A stretch of DNA of 64,000 nt from Streptomyces violens (GTDB lineage: Bacteria > Actinomycetota > Actinomycetes > Streptomycetales > Streptomycetaceae): assembly GCF_000717745.1 (NCBI RefSeq), contig NZ_JOBH01000013.1:124001-188000 (forward strand), read 5' to 3'. Within the stretch, counting starts at the first letter, position 1, and each line of letters opens with the position of its first letter. Shown piece by piece: positions 1-9,519 of the stretch. The translations under genes were made by a program, and so were the position numbers. Below the pieces are notes generated by a model. That model saw only the letters and a list, made by a program, of their open reading frames with translations. It was not told the origin of the DNA and did no database searches.

Positions 1-1
1 C

Positions 2-226
2 GCGGCCCTCTCGCTCTTCCCCTCGCTCGCCGCGACCCTGGAGGCGGGCACGAAGGCGGGCGCGCTCGCCGCCCTGGTCTCCGGCTCCGGCCCGACCACG
101 GCCTTCCTCGCCGCGGACGGGGCTTCCGCCGCTGTGCTTGCCGACGCCCTGCTGGCTTCGGGCACGTGCCGTACGGCGCGGGTCGCGGAGAGCCCCGCGC
201 CGGGCGCGACGGTCATCCGCCCGTAG
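2..226 (+). CDS. ispE: IspE, 4-diphosphocytidyl-2-C-methyl-D-erythritol kinase, C-terminal fragment
   Basis: Open frame entering from the left edge, 74 residues then TAG. The readable motif VSGSGPTTAFLA matches the glycine-rich motif 3 of GHMP kinases, and the length after it fits the end of IspE. IspE phosphorylates CDP-ME in the MEP isoprenoid pathway in the cytosol. Being followed by an ABC-F ATPase is the usual Streptomyces order. Only the last quarter of the protein is visible, so the family call (GHMP kinase) is firmer than the exact enzyme. Confidence 0.8.
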   Translation, partial: AALSLFPSLAATLEAGTKAGALAALVSGSGPTTAFLAADGASAAVLADALLASGTCRTARVAESPAPGATVIRP

Positions 227-255
227 GGGGGCGGCCCGGCAGGTTTTCCGGACCA

Positions 256-302
256 CCCCGCCGCTGTGGCTGGTCGCGCAGTTCCCCGCGCCCCTGACGG
301 GG
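256..302. repeat. Copy of a dispersed GC-rich intergenic repeat
   Basis: This stretch between ispE and the ABC-F gene contains the core GCGCAGTTCCCCGCGCCCCT followed by GACGGGG. The same core occurs at 15064-15114 and, in reverse orientation, at 14938-14985 and 38581-38620, with a diverged plus-sense arm at 38534-38573. All copies are intergenic or touch a 3' end. A single arm is present here, so it cannot form the large hairpin seen at the other two places. Confidence 0.75.
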
Positions 303-359
303 CGCCCGTCACTCGCGGCCCACTAGGCTGGTAGGCCGACCGCGTGAAACAGGAGTGAG

Positions 360-2156
360 ATGGCCGCGAACCTCGTCAATCTGGAAGCCGTCAGCAAGGC
401 GTACGCACTGCGCGCGCTGCTCGACGGCGTCTCCCTCGGCGTCAACGAGGGCGACCGGATCGGCGTCGTCGGCCGCAACGGTGACGGCAAGACGACCCTG
501 ATCCGCATCCTCGCCCAGCTGGAGTCCCCGGACGACGGCCGCGTCACACACGTGAACGGGCTGCGCCTCGGAGTGCTGACCCAGCACGACTCGCTCGACC
601 CGGAGGCGACCGTCCGGCACGAGGTGATCGGCGACCTCGCCGACCACGAGTGGGCGGGCAACGCCAAGATCCGCGACGTGCTGACCGGCCTCTTCGGCGG
701 CCTGGACCTGCCGGGCTTCCCGCAGGGCCTGGACACCGTCATCGGCCCGCTCTCCGGCGGCGAGCGGCGCCGCATCGCGCTCGCGAAGCTGCTCATTGCC
801 GAGCAGGACCTGATCGTCCTCGACGAGCCGACCAACCACCTGGACGTGGAAGGCATCTCCTGGCTCGCGCGGCACCTCCAGGCGCGGCGCTCCGCGCTCG
901 TGGTCGTCACCCACGACCGGTGGTTCCTGGACCAGGTCTGTACGCGCATGTGGGACGTGCAGCGCGGCGACGTGCACGAGTACGAGGGCGGCTACAGCGA
1001 CTACGTGTTCGCGCGCGCCGAGCGGGAGCGGATCGCCGCCAGCGAGGAAGCCAAGCGGCAGAACCTCATGCGCAAGGAGCTGGCCTGGCTGCGGCGCGGC
1101 GCCCCGGCCCGGACGAGCAAGCCCCGCTTCCGCATCGAGGCCGCCAACGAGCTGATCGCGGACGTGCCGCCGCCCCGGGACAACGCCGAGCTGATGAAGT
1201 TCGCGAGCTCCCGGCTGGGCAAGACGGTCTTCGACCTGGAGGACGTGACCGTACAGGCCGGGCCCAAGGTGCTGCTGAAGCACGTCACCTGGCAGCTCGG
1301 CCCCGGCGAGCGGGTCGGTCTGGTGGGCGTCAACGGCGCGGGCAAGACCTCGCTGCTGCGGGCGCTGGCCGACGCGGCGCGCACGCAGGGCGACGCACAG
1401 CCGGCCGGCGGGAAGATCATCGTCGGGAAGACCGTGAAGCTGGCCTACCTCTCGCAGGAGGTCGCCGAACTGAAGCCCACCCTGCGGGTGCTGGAGGCCG
1501 TGCAGCAGGTCCGGGAGCGGGTGGACCTCGGCAAGGGCCGGGAGATGACCGCGGGCCAGCTCTGCGAGAAGTTCGGGTTCACGAAGGAGAAGCAGTGGAC
1601 GCCGGTCGGCGACCTCTCCGGCGGTGAGCGGCGCCGGCTGCAGATCCTGCGGCTGCTGATGGACGAGCCGAACGTGCTCTTCCTCGACGAGCCCACCAAC
1701 GACCTGGACATCGAGACGCTCACGCAGCTGGAGGACCTGCTCGACGGCTGGCCCGGCTCGCTGATCGTGATCAGCCACGACCGGTACTTCGTCGAGCGCA
1801 CCACCGACCGGGTGTTCGCGCTGCTGGGCGACGCGGCGCTGCGGATGCTGCCGCGCGGCCTGGACGAGTACATCGAGCGGCGGGAGCGGATGGCGCAGGC
1901 CGCGGCCCCGGCGCCGGCGGCCGCCGCGCCCAAGCAGAAGGCCGCCGCGGTGGACCGGGCGACGCAGAAGGAACTGCAGAAGATCGAGCGGCAGCTGGAC
2001 AAGATCGGTACGAAGGAGGCGAAGCTGCACACGCAGATCGCCGACAACGCCACCGACTTCACCAAGGTCGCCGAACTGGACGCGCAGCTCCGCGAGCTGA
2101 GGGACGAGAAGGACGAGCTGGAGATGCGCTGGCTGGAGCTGGCGGAGGACGCGTAG
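360..2156 (+). CDS. ABC-F family ATPase (ribosome-associated type)
   Basis: 598 residues with two ABC ATPase domains and no membrane segments. The first has Walker A GRNGDGKTT at about 38-46, signature LSGGERRR near 131 and Walker B VLDEPTNHL near 155. The second has Walker A GVNGAGKTS near 322, signature near 419 and LFLDEPTND near 440. The linker between them carries the charged arm typical of ABC-F, and residues 530-598 form a coiled-coil tail. ABC-F proteins act on ribosomes as translation factors or antibiotic protectors; the long C-terminal coiled coil resembles Uup/EttA-like housekeeping members. Starts at ATG after AGGAGTGAG. Which ABC-F subgroup it belongs to cannot be settled by eye. 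Confidence 0.93.
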   Translation: MAANLVNLEAVSKAYALRALLDGVSLGVNEGDRIGVVGRNGDGKTTLIRILAQLESPDDGRVTHVNGLRLGVLTQHDSLDPEATVRHEVIGDLADHEWAGNAKIRDVLTGLFGGLDLPGFPQGLDTVIGPLSGGERRRIALAKLLIAEQDLIVLDEPTNHLDVEGISWLARHLQARRSALVVVTHDRWFLDQVCTRMWDVQRGDVHEYEGGYSDYVFARAERERIAASEEAKRQNLMRKELAWLRRGAPARTSKPRFRIEAANELIADVPPPRDNAELMKFASSRLGKTVFDLEDVTVQAGPKVLLKHVTWQLGPGERVGLVGVNGAGKTSLLRALADAARTQGDAQPAGGKIIVGKTVKLAYLSQEVAELKPTLRVLEAVQQVRERVDLGKGREMTAGQLCEKFGFTKEKQWTPVGDLSGGERRRLQILRLLMDEPNVLFLDEPTNDLDIETLTQLEDLLDGWPGSLIVISHDRYFVERTTDRVFALLGDAALRMLPRGLDEYIERRERMAQAAAPAPAAAAPKQKAAAVDRATQKELQKIERQLDKIGTKEAKLHTQIADNATDFTKVAELDAQLRELRDEKDELEMRWLELAEDA

Positions 2157-2331
2157 CGGCGCTGCGGCCCGGAACGGCGGCGTGCGTAACGGGTGCGTCG
2201 CGGGAGTGTCCCGGGCCGGTCTCGCCCTTTTGGTGGCGGCGTACCGCACCGGTGCGGTGTCGGTGCCGAGTGGTACAAAGAACTCCCGCTCAACTGCCGT
2301 TAATTGCCGAGCCTTATGTCTGATTCACTCC

Positions 2332-2358
2332 ATCCCGAGGGGTTTTGCCGCTCGGGAT
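2332..2358. terminator. Inverted repeat downstream of ABC-F gene
   Basis: Arms ATCCCGAG (2332-2339) and CTCGGGAT (2351-2358) pair perfectly around an 11-nt loop. There is no U run. It may end ABC-F transcription or sit in the leader of the next gene, whose ATG is 54 nt further on. Confidence 0.4.
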
Positions 2359-2411
2359 CGCGGGGGAGGCCGATTCGGAGCCATGGGCCGGTGTGAAGAG
2401 GTAACGACCCG

Positions 2412-4262
2412 ATGACCCAGCCGCCGCAGCCGCCTCCACCGCCCGGTCAGCCGCCGTCCGGCGGCTTCGGCGCGCCCCAGGACCCTTCGTACGGCTATCC
2501 GCAGCAGCCCCATCAGCCGCCGCAGGCCCCGCAGACTCCGCCGCAGCCGCCCCAGGCCCCGCAGGCCCCGCCGCAGCCGCCGCAGGCTCCGGGTCAGGCG
2601 CCGCAGGGCCCCCCGCCCCCACCGGGCCCGTACGGCGCGCCGCAGCCCGGGTACGGCTACCCGGCCCAGGGCCCGGGCTACGGCTACCCACAGCAGCCCG
2701 GCCAGCCCGGTCAGCCCGGCGCCCCCGGCCCGTACGGCGCCCCCTACCCGCCCGCCGCGCAGTTCCCCGGCGGCGGCATGCCCCCGCAGGGTGGCGGCGG
2801 CAATCAGCAGCGCACCCGCATCATGATCGTCGTCGCCGCGGTGGTCGCGATCGCGCTGATCGTCGGCGGCGGCGTGTGGTTCGCCAATAGCGGCGGTGAC
2901 GACCCGGCGCCGAACGCCCAGGGCTCCAGCGAGGGCACCGACGGCGGCAAGGGCGGGGACGCGCCGACGTCGCTCAAGGGCGGCAAGGTCGCGCTGAACG
3001 CGGAGACCAAGCCCGGCAGTTCCACGGGCAAGCTGCTCTTCAATGTGCCGCTGCCCTCGCCGGACAAGTCGGTGGTGACGCTGAACGGCGCCTGGGCGAC
3101 GGAGAAGACGTACGCCAAGGTCAGCAAGGCCGAGATCGTCGGCTACGACCTGGCCGCGAGGAAGCCGAAGTACAAGCTCCCGATGGACGGCATCATCTGC
3201 GGCGCCTCGAACTACGCCACCGAGGAGGGCAAGGCCGCGGTCGTGTTCGAGGCCGGTCCGCGCAAGGGCGAGAACGACCGCGAGCCCTGCAGCCAGATCG
3301 CGCTGCTGGACATCGACTCCGGCAAGTTCGACTGGCAGGAGACGATGCCGGGCGGCGACCAGGCGTCCAGCCTCGGCATGGGCGTCACCTTCAGCCAGGG
3401 CGCGGTCGTCGCCTCCTGGCCGGGCGGCGGCGAGGCCGCGTACGACATCTCCGGCAAGGAGCTGTGGCACCGCCGCGACAACGGCAACGACGCCTCGATG
3501 CAGTGCCTGGACCGGGGCATCGGCGGCGGCAAGAAGCTCGTCGCGGTGCTGCGCTGCGGTGAGTACGGCTCGCAGACCACGCAGGTCCAGGAGATCGATC
3601 CGGCCACCGGCAAGCCCAAGTGGACCTATGACGCGCCGAAGGGCGTGGAGAGCGCCGAGGTGGTCTCCACCAACGGCCCGGTCGTCATCGGCATCTCCGC
3701 GGGCGACGCCGGTATCACGGACATGGTCGTCATCGACGACTCCGGCAAGCAGCAGGCACAGATTTCGCTGCAGAAGGACAAGTACAAGCCCAACTGCGGC
3801 ATCAGCGGCGGCGTCGAGCGCTGCGTCACCGCGACGGCGGACGAGAAGTACCTCTACATGCCCTCCAAGTCGCACGACGCGGTGGGCGGCGAGTCCTTCG
3901 ACAAGCAGAACGAGATCGTCGCGTTCGACCTGAAGACCGGCTCCGCGACCTGGAAGGCGACCTCGGAGGTCAATCAGGAGATCGTGCCGATCCGTATGGC
4001 CGGCGACAAGCTCATCGCCTACCAGGACGGTTACAGCGATAAGGGCGGCCAGGTCCTCAGCATCGACCCGGCCCAGCAGGGCAAGAAGACGGTCTTCCTC
4101 AACCTCCCGAAGGAGACCGCCGACGCGGCCCGCAGCCTGCGCCCGGGTATGACCCGCGCGGTGTACGCGCACGGCCGCCTCTTCCTGAACCAGGACATCA
4201 TGTCCGGCACGAAGTACGGCCTGGGTGACGACAAGTATCTGGGCCTGGCCTTCGGCAGCTGA
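2412..4262 (+). CDS. Membrane-anchored PQQ-like beta-propeller protein with Pro/Gln-rich N-terminus
   Basis: 616 residues. The first 130 are a cytosolic Pro/Gln/Gly/Tyr-rich tail with repeats of the PQAPQ and YGYP type. A single membrane segment follows at about 136-156 (IMIVVAAVVAIALIVGGGVWF), so the C-terminal 450 residues lie outside. That part has repeated blades of the PQQ/WD-like type such as LDIDSGKFDWQ, IDPATGKPKWTY and FDLKTGSATWK, which is the repeat of beta-propellers related to BamB and PQQ dehydrogenases. No catalytic dehydrogenase signature is visible, so it is more likely a scaffold or sensor than an enzyme. Ends in a strong hairpin. Function unknown. Confidence 0.85.
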   Translation: MTQPPQPPPPPGQPPSGGFGAPQDPSYGYPQQPHQPPQAPQTPPQPPQAPQAPPQPPQAPGQAPQGPPPPPGPYGAPQPGYGYPAQGPGYGYPQQPGQPGQPGAPGPYGAPYPPAAQFPGGGMPPQGGGGNQQRTRIMIVVAAVVAIALIVGGGVWFANSGGDDPAPNAQGSSEGTDGGKGGDAPTSLKGGKVALNAETKPGSSTGKLLFNVPLPSPDKSVVTLNGAWATEKTYAKVSKAEIVGYDLAARKPKYKLPMDGIICGASNYATEEGKAAVVFEAGPRKGENDREPCSQIALLDIDSGKFDWQETMPGGDQASSLGMGVTFSQGAVVASWPGGGEAAYDISGKELWHRRDNGNDASMQCLDRGIGGGKKLVAVLRCGEYGSQTTQVQEIDPATGKPKWTYDAPKGVESAEVVSTNGPVVIGISAGDAGITDMVVIDDSGKQQAQISLQKDKYKPNCGISGGVERCVTATADEKYLYMPSKSHDAVGGESFDKQNEIVAFDLKTGSATWKATSEVNQEIVPIRMAGDKLIAYQDGYSDKGGQVLSIDPAQQGKKTVFLNLPKETADAARSLRPGMTRAVYAHGRLFLNQDIMSGTKYGLGDDKYLGLAFGS

Positions 4263-4291
4263 GAAACCCGCAGGCCCGGGGGCCCGCCCGG

Positions 4292-4324
4292 CGGCCCCGT
4301 CCTACGCACTGTAGGACGGGGCCG
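4292..4324 (+). terminator. Strong hairpin terminator
   Basis: Perfect 14-bp stem CGGCCCCGTCCTAC / GTAGGACGGGGCCG with a 5-nt loop, 30 nt after the stop of the propeller protein gene. No clear U run, as is common in Streptomyces. Confidence 0.8.
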
Positions 4325-4528
4325 TCGTCGTATCGGATCCGTCCGCCTCTGGAAATAAATGATCGGCGGCTGATGGCAAGTGGCCCAGAATGGCCGGGAT
4401 TTCAGCATTCCGGCGGGCTTCTGCCCGGTAGGGGGCGCGCAATGTCGAACAAGCGTGTAGCTTCCGGATGCAAAGGGGCCCGGCGGAGATCGGGGGGCTG
4501 GTATCGCCGGGGAATGGGGGGTTGCTGA

Positions 4529-5236
4529 ATGGGCGTGCGGCTCATGGTGGTCGATGACCACCGCCTGCTCGCCGAGGCGCTCGCCTCGGCACTGAAGTTG
4601 CGCGGGCACAGAGTGCTCGCGGCGGCCGCGCCGAGTGCCGGGGCGGCGGATCTGGTGGTGAGCAGAGCGCCGGAGGTGTGCCTCCTGGGGACGGCAGCGC
4701 CCGCCGAGCCGGGGGCGTTCGACCCGGTGGTCCGGATCAAGAAGGAGCGGCCCCAGGTGGCGGTCGTGGTGCTCGGTCCGGTGCCCAATCCGCGGGGCAT
4801 CGCCGCGGCGTTCGCGGCCGGCGCGTCCGGTTACGTCCGCCACGACGAGCGGATCGAGGGCGTGGAGCGGGCGATGATGAAGGCCAGGGCGGGCGAGGCG
4901 GCGATCGCCCCGGCCCTGCTCCAGCAGGCGTTCGAGGAGCTGCTGCATCCGGCGGCGCAGCCCGACGACGAGGGCGCCCGGCTGCTGCAGATGCTGACCC
5001 CGCGCGAGGTGGAGGTGCTGGTCCGGGTCGCCGAGGGCGAGGACACCCGGCTCATCGCGGCCGGTATGGGCATCGCGCCGAGCACGGCCCGGACGCATGT
5101 GCAGCGGGTGCTGATGAAGCTGGGGGTGGGGTCGCGGCTGGAGGCGGCGGCGCTGGCGGCCCGTACGGGTCTGCTGGACCGGGCCGCGATCAGCAACGCG
5201 AACGCGGCGGGGCCGCAGCAGGCCCCGCCGCAGTGA
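4529..5236 (+). CDS. Orphan LuxR-family regulator with degenerate receiver domain
   Basis: 235 residues. The N-terminal receiver keeps the acidic pair Asp9-Asp10 (MVVDDHR), but the phosphoacceptor position is Gly54 (EVCLLGTAA). The usual Thr/Ser is Gly (VVVLGPV) and the conserved Lys is missing (GYVRHDE). The C-terminal LuxR HTH is intact (LTPREVEVLVRVAEGEDTRL...TVRTHV-type helix ARTHVQRVLMKL, about 152-210). It should bind DNA without classical phosphorylation. No histidine kinase lies next to it. It is monocistronic, with the next gene convergent. Target unknown. Confidence 0.85.
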   Translation: MGVRLMVVDDHRLLAEALASALKLRGHRVLAAAAPSAGAADLVVSRAPEVCLLGTAAPAEPGAFDPVVRIKKERPQVAVVVLGPVPNPRGIAAAFAAGASGYVRHDERIEGVERAMMKARAGEAAIAPALLQQAFEELLHPAAQPDDEGARLLQMLTPREVEVLVRVAEGEDTRLIAAGMGIAPSTARTHVQRVLMKLGVGSRLEAAALAARTGLLDRAAISNANAAGPQQAPPQ

Positions 5237-5248
5237 CCGCGCGGCGCG

Positions 5249-5572
5249 TCAGTCCGTCGTGCCGGACGTGGTGCCGCTCGTGCCGCCGGCCGTGGCGCCG
5301 GTCTCCTCGGGGGCCGGTGCCTCGGTCGGGCGCAGCTTCATCCACGCCAGGAAGAACAGGCCGAGGGCGAGCATCCCGAGGCCGGTCCAGAGGTTGATGT
5401 TGATGTCCTGGGCCTTCTTCAGGTCCGCGTCGGACGCCGTGATGCCGGCGATCGTGACGATGACGCCGTAGACGACGAAGAGTCCGCCGATGATGCGGCG
5501 TACGTCGAAGAGCCGGGCCGCCGTCGCGGACTTGCGCTCCAGTTCCTCGACCTCGTGCTGGTAGTCACTCAT
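5249..5572 (-). CDS. Small two-helix membrane protein co-transcribed with the symporter
   Basis: 107 residues starting at MSDYQHEVEELER, chosen because CCGAGGAG precedes that ATG and the frame further up overlaps the symporter stop. Two membrane segments, about 26-45 and 66-84, follow an N-terminal amphipathic stretch; the tail is Thr/Gly/Pro-rich. It starts 20 nt after the symporter stop and so is probably in the same mRNA. It could be an accessory subunit of the transporter; I recognise no named family. Confidence 0.8.
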   Translation of the reverse strand: MSDYQHEVEELERKSATAARLFDVRRIIGGLFVVYGVIVTIAGITASDADLKKAQDININLWTGLGMLALGLFFLAWMKLRPTEAPAPEETGATAGGTSGTTSGTTD

Positions 5573-5592
5573 GATCTGTGCTCCTCGGTGCC

Positions 5593-7263
5593 TCAGAAGG
5601 AGAAGGGGATGTAGCAGAGGGCGGCGAGGACGACCGCGCCCCAGCCCAGCAGGGCGGGCTTGCGGTACCACGCGTCGTCGCCCTCGGCGGGCAACTCCTC
5701 CATGCCGGGCGAGGTGGTGCCGTAGACCAGGCCGGCCAGCGACTCGGCGGACTTCGGCTTGGTCACCAGGGTGACCACGAACATCACGACCGCGCCGACG
5801 ACGAACGCCACGATCGAGGAGACGAAGTTGGCGCCCTGGTCGGAGGGGATCGCGATGACGCCCTGCTTGTAGAACCAGAAGTAGTTGACCATCGCGGCGA
5901 CGGTGCCGGAGAGCAGGCCCCAGAAGCCGGCGGCGGCGCTGGTCCGCTTCCAGAACATGCCGATGATGAAGACCACGAACAGCGGGACGTTGAAGAACGA
6001 GAACAGCGTCTGCAGGTAGTTCATGATGTTGCTGAACGAGGACGCGATGAACGCGGTCCCCATGCCGATCAGCACGCCCACCGCGGTGACCACCCGGCCG
6101 GTCCTCAGGTAGTACGCGTCCTCGCGGCCCTTCTTGAGGTACGCCGCCCAGATGTCGTTGGTGAAGACCGTGTTGAACGAGGAGACGTTCGCGGCCATAC
6201 CGGCCATGAACGCGGCGAGCAGGCCGGTCACCGCGATGCCGAGGACGCCGTTGGGCAGCAGGTCGCGCATCAGCACCGGGATGGCGTCGTTGTACTGCAG
6301 GCCGTCCTTGGTCTTGCCCAGCGAGGGCTCCATGACCAGCGCGATCAGGCCCGGCACGACCACGACCAGCGGGATGAAGATCTTGGGGAAGGCGGCGATG
6401 AGCGGGGTGCGCTTGGCGGCGGAGCCGTTCTTCGCGGACAGCGCGCGCTGCACCTCGGCGAAGTTGGTCGTCCAGTAACCGAAGCTCATCACGAAGCCGA
6501 GGCCGAGCACGATCGTCAGCCAGTTGGCGCCCAGCGGGTTGGCCTCGCCGATGCCGGTGCCGCCCCAGGCGGTGAGGAAGTCACCGCCGTGGGAGTCGGT
6601 GAGGCTGCTGGTCAGGCCGTCCCAGCCGCCGACGCGCTTGAGGCCGACGACGGTCAGCGGGATCAGCGCGGCGAGGATGACGAAGAACTGCAGGACCTCG
6701 TTGTAGATCGCGGAGGACAGGCCGCCGATGGTGATGTACGCGAGGACGAAGAAGCCGGCGACGACGATGGCCACCCACTCCGGCCAGCCCAGCAGCGCCT
6801 CCAGCACGATCGCCATCGCGTAGAGGTTCACGCCCGCGATCAGCACGGAGGAGACCGCGAAGATGATCGAGGACAGCAGGTGCGAGGACGGCCCGAAGCG
6901 GTGCAGCAGGAACTCCGGCACGGAGCGGACCTTGGAGCCGTAGTAGAAGGGCATCATCACCAGGCCGAGGAAGACCATGGCGGGGATGGCGCCGATCCAG
7001 TACCAGTGCACCGTGTACGCGCCGTACTGCGCGCCGTTGGCGGCCATGCCGAGGATCTCGGTGGCGCCGAGGTTGGCGGCGACGAACGCGAGGCCGGTCA
7101 CCCACGCGGGCAGCGACCGGCCGGAGAGGAAGAAGTCCAGGCTGGTCTTCACGCTGCGCTTGGCGGCGAAGCCGATGCCCAGGACGACGGCGAAGTAGAT
7201 CGCCAGGATGGTGTAGTCGAGCCCGTTGGTAGGGAGGCGTAGCCCTTCGGCCATCGTGATCAT
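5593..7263 (-). CDS. Sodium:solute symporter (SSS family), probable galactose/sugar uptake
   Basis: 556 residues with about 14 hydrophobic segments and the SSS-family layout seen in SglT and PutP: an N-terminal LDYTILAIYFAVVLGIGF helix, then FFLSGRSLPAW, and GLSSAIYNEVLQF in the middle. It would import a sugar with Na+ across the cytoplasmic membrane. It is divergent from galT-galE-galK, which strongly suggests galactose or a related sugar as substrate. The start could be the ATG at 7263 or the ATG of MAEGLRL three codons later. Substrate is inferred from context only. Confidence 0.88.
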   Translation of the reverse strand: MITMAEGLRLPTNGLDYTILAIYFAVVLGIGFAAKRSVKTSLDFFLSGRSLPAWVTGLAFVAANLGATEILGMAANGAQYGAYTVHWYWIGAIPAMVFLGLVMMPFYYGSKVRSVPEFLLHRFGPSSHLLSSIIFAVSSVLIAGVNLYAMAIVLEALLGWPEWVAIVVAGFFVLAYITIGGLSSAIYNEVLQFFVILAALIPLTVVGLKRVGGWDGLTSSLTDSHGGDFLTAWGGTGIGEANPLGANWLTIVLGLGFVMSFGYWTTNFAEVQRALSAKNGSAAKRTPLIAAFPKIFIPLVVVVPGLIALVMEPSLGKTKDGLQYNDAIPVLMRDLLPNGVLGIAVTGLLAAFMAGMAANVSSFNTVFTNDIWAAYLKKGREDAYYLRTGRVVTAVGVLIGMGTAFIASSFSNIMNYLQTLFSFFNVPLFVVFIIGMFWKRTSAAAGFWGLLSGTVAAMVNYFWFYKQGVIAIPSDQGANFVSSIVAFVVGAVVMFVVTLVTKPKSAESLAGLVYGTTSPGMEELPAEGDDAWYRKPALLGWGAVVLAALCYIPFSF

Positions 7264-7494
7264 GGGGTCTCGCTTCGTTGCGTGGCGCCGGTGGCTTGAA
7301 CGAGCAGAAAGTTACGCGCGGTCGCTCGGAAACTGAACACTTTTGTTGGTTTTGTTTGTTGGATCGTGATCGAGTGGCGCCCTTGGTGACGCTGGGTGCG
7401 AGCGGGGGTACCGCTCTGTTCCCGGCGTTGACGGAAGTGTTGGCTCGTGGTTCATTATGTTCGTTTGTGTTTGGTCGTCTGGCGAGGAGCAACA
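7264..7494. promoter_or_regulatory. Divergent gal control region with T-rich direct repeats
   Basis: Unusually AT-rich for this genome. Two exact copies of TTTGTTGG at 7342-7349 and 7355-7362 lie 13 bp apart, and a related GTTTGTGTTTGG lies at 7464-7475, just before galT. The galactose operon of Streptomyces is known to be governed by a complex operator of direct hexamer repeats at galP1, glucose-sensitive and galactose-dependent; these repeats may be the equivalent. No matching regulator gene is adjacent apart from orphan LuxR genes. Confidence 0.6.
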
Positions 7495-8541
7495 GTGAAG
7501 AAGACGTCCACGCGGCTCGCGGACGGCCGGGAGCTCATCTACTACGACTCCCGTGACGACGTCGTGCGCGACGCCGTCGACGAGCGTCCCCTGCCGCAGG
7601 TCACCACCGCATCCGAGATCCGGCACGACCGCCTCCTCGGCGACTCCGTCGCCGTCGCCTCGCACCGTCAGGGCCGGACCTACCACCCGCCGGCCGACGA
7701 GTGCCCGCTGTGCCCCTCGCGCGAGGGCCGGCACTCGGAGATCCCCGCCGCCGACTACGACGTCGCGGTCTTCGAGAACCGCTTTCCCTCGCTCGCCGGC
7801 GGCACCGGCCGCTGCGAGGTCGTCTGCTTCACCTCCGACCACCACGCCTCCTTCGCCGACCTCACCGAGGAGCAGGCCGCGCTGGTCCTGGAGGCATGGA
7901 CCGACCGCACCGCCGAGCTCTCGCAGCTCCCGGACGTCGAGCAGGTCTTCTGCTTCGAGAACCGCGGCGCCGAGATCGGCGTGACCCTCGGCCACCCGCA
8001 CGGCCAGATCTACGCCTATCCCTTCGTCACCCCCCGCACCGAGCGGATGCTCGCCTCGGCCACCGCGCACGCCGAGCGCACGGGCGGCCGCAACCTCTTC
8101 GACGACGTCGTCGCCGACGAGCTCGCCGACGGCAGCCGCGTCGTCCTGGAGGGCGAGCACTGGGTGGCCTTCGTCCCGTACGCGGCGCACTGGCCGTACG
8201 AGGTGCACCTCTATCCGCGGCGCCGGGTCCCCGACCTGCTCGCGCTGGACGAGGGCGCGCGCACAGAGTTCCCACAGCTCTACCTGGAAGTCTTGCGACG
8301 GTTCGACCGGATCTTCGGGGAAGGGGAGCCGCCGACGCCGTACATCGCCGCATGGCACCAGGCGCCGGTGCGCGCCCCGCACCGCGACGGCTTCGCCCTC
8401 CATCTGGAGCTCTTCACCATCCGACGCACTCCCGGCAAGCTGAAGTTTCTCGCGGGTTCCGAATCCGGCATGAATGTGTTCATCAACGATGTGCCGCCGG
8501 AAGCCGCGGCGCAGCGACTGCGAGAGGTAGCGAGCACGTGA
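7495..8541 (+). CDS. galT: Galactose-1-phosphate uridylyltransferase
   Basis: 348 residues. Transfers UMP between UDP-glucose and galactose-1-phosphate in the Leloir pathway. Active-site motif GHPHGQ is present (His167, His169), and CPLCPS near 76 is the Zn-binding Cys pair. GTG at 7495 ([14 protein letters not shown]) is chosen over an upstream ATG because GCGAGGAG lies 6 nt before it. Stop overlaps the galE start as GTGA, indicating translational coupling. Confidence 0.96.
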   Translation: MKKTSTRLADGRELIYYDSRDDVVRDAVDERPLPQVTTASEIRHDRLLGDSVAVASHRQGRTYHPPADECPLCPSREGRHSEIPAADYDVAVFENRFPSLAGGTGRCEVVCFTSDHHASFADLTEEQAALVLEAWTDRTAELSQLPDVEQVFCFENRGAEIGVTLGHPHGQIYAYPFVTPRTERMLASATAHAERTGGRNLFDDVVADELADGSRVVLEGEHWVAFVPYAAHWPYEVHLYPRRRVPDLLALDEGARTEFPQLYLEVLRRFDRIFGEGEPPTPYIAAWHQAPVRAPHRDGFALHLELFTIRRTPGKLKFLAGSESGMNVFINDVPPEAAAQRLREVAST

Positions 8542-9503
8542 GCAAGAAATACCTGGTCACCGGCGGAGCGGGATACGTCGGCAGCGTCGTGGCGGCACAC
8601 CTGCTGGAAGCCGGCCACGAGGTCGTGGTCCTGGACGACCTGTCCACCGGCCACCGCGTGGGCGTCCCCGCGGGCGCGGAGTTCATCGAGGGCCGGGTCC
8701 AGGACGCGGCCAAGTGGCTGGACCGCTCCTTCGACGCCGTCCTGCACTTCGCCGCGTTCTCGCAGGTCGGCGAGTCCGTCGTGGACCCGGAGAAGTACTG
8801 GCGCAACAACGTCGGCGGCACGATGGACCTGCTCGCGGCGATGCGCGTCGCGGGCGTGCGCACGCTCGTCTTCTCCTCCACGGCGGCGACGTACGGCGAG
8901 CCCGTGAACACCCCCATCACGGAGACCGACCCGACCGCTCCCACCTCGCCGTACGGCGCCTCGAAGCTGGCCGTGGACCACATGATCAGCGGGGAGTGCG
9001 CGGCGCACGGCCTGTCCGCGGTCTCGCTGCGGTACTTCAACGTGGCCGGCGCGTACGGCGACTGCGGCGAGCGGCACGACCCCGAGTCGCACCTCATCCC
9101 GCTCGTCCTCCAGGTCGCCCAGGGCCGCCGCGAGTCGATCTCCGTCTTCGGCGACGACTACCCGACGCCGGACGGCACCTGCATCCGCGACTACATCCAC
9201 GTCGCCGACCTCGCCGACGCGCATCTGCTGGCGCTGGACGCGGCCGTCGCGGGCGAGCACCTGATCTGCAACCTCGGCAACGGCAACGGCTTCTCCGTAC
9301 GCGAGGTCATCGAGACCGTCCGCAAGGTCACCGGCCACCCGATCCCCGAGGTCGTCGCCCCCCGCCGCGGCGGCGACCCGGCGGTACTGGTCGCCTCGGC
9401 CCGGACGGCCATCGACCGCCTCGGCTGGCAGCCGAAGCGCGCGGACCTGGCGGAGATCGTCGCCGACGCCTGGGCCTTCGCTCAGCAGACCCAGCAAGCC
9501 TGA
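8538..9503 (+). CDS. galE: UDP-glucose 4-epimerase
   Basis: 321 residues. NAD-binding TGGAGYVGS at the N-terminus and the SDR catalytic pair in [11 protein letters not shown] mark an extended SDR of the GalE type; the body aligns with [19 protein letters not shown] and [11 protein letters not shown]. Interconverts UDP-galactose and UDP-glucose. Starts at GTG overlapping the galT stop by 4 nt and is followed by galK after 16 nt, so the three form one operon. Confidence 0.96.
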   Translation: MSKKYLVTGGAGYVGSVVAAHLLEAGHEVVVLDDLSTGHRVGVPAGAEFIEGRVQDAAKWLDRSFDAVLHFAAFSQVGESVVDPEKYWRNNVGGTMDLLAAMRVAGVRTLVFSSTAATYGEPVNTPITETDPTAPTSPYGASKLAVDHMISGECAAHGLSAVSLRYFNVAGAYGDCGERHDPESHLIPLVLQVAQGRRESISVFGDDYPTPDGTCIRDYIHVADLADAHLLALDAAVAGEHLICNLGNGNGFSVREVIETVRKVTGHPIPEVVAPRRGGDPAVLVASARTAIDRLGWQPKRADLAEIVADAWAFAQQTQQA

Positions 9504-9519
9504 GGACAAGGGAGTCCCG

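Noticed and set aside
2420..2800. Tandem repeat or minisatellite at the start of the propeller gene
   Set aside because: In frame Pro/Gln-rich coding sequence with mixed codons, not an array of identical DNA units.
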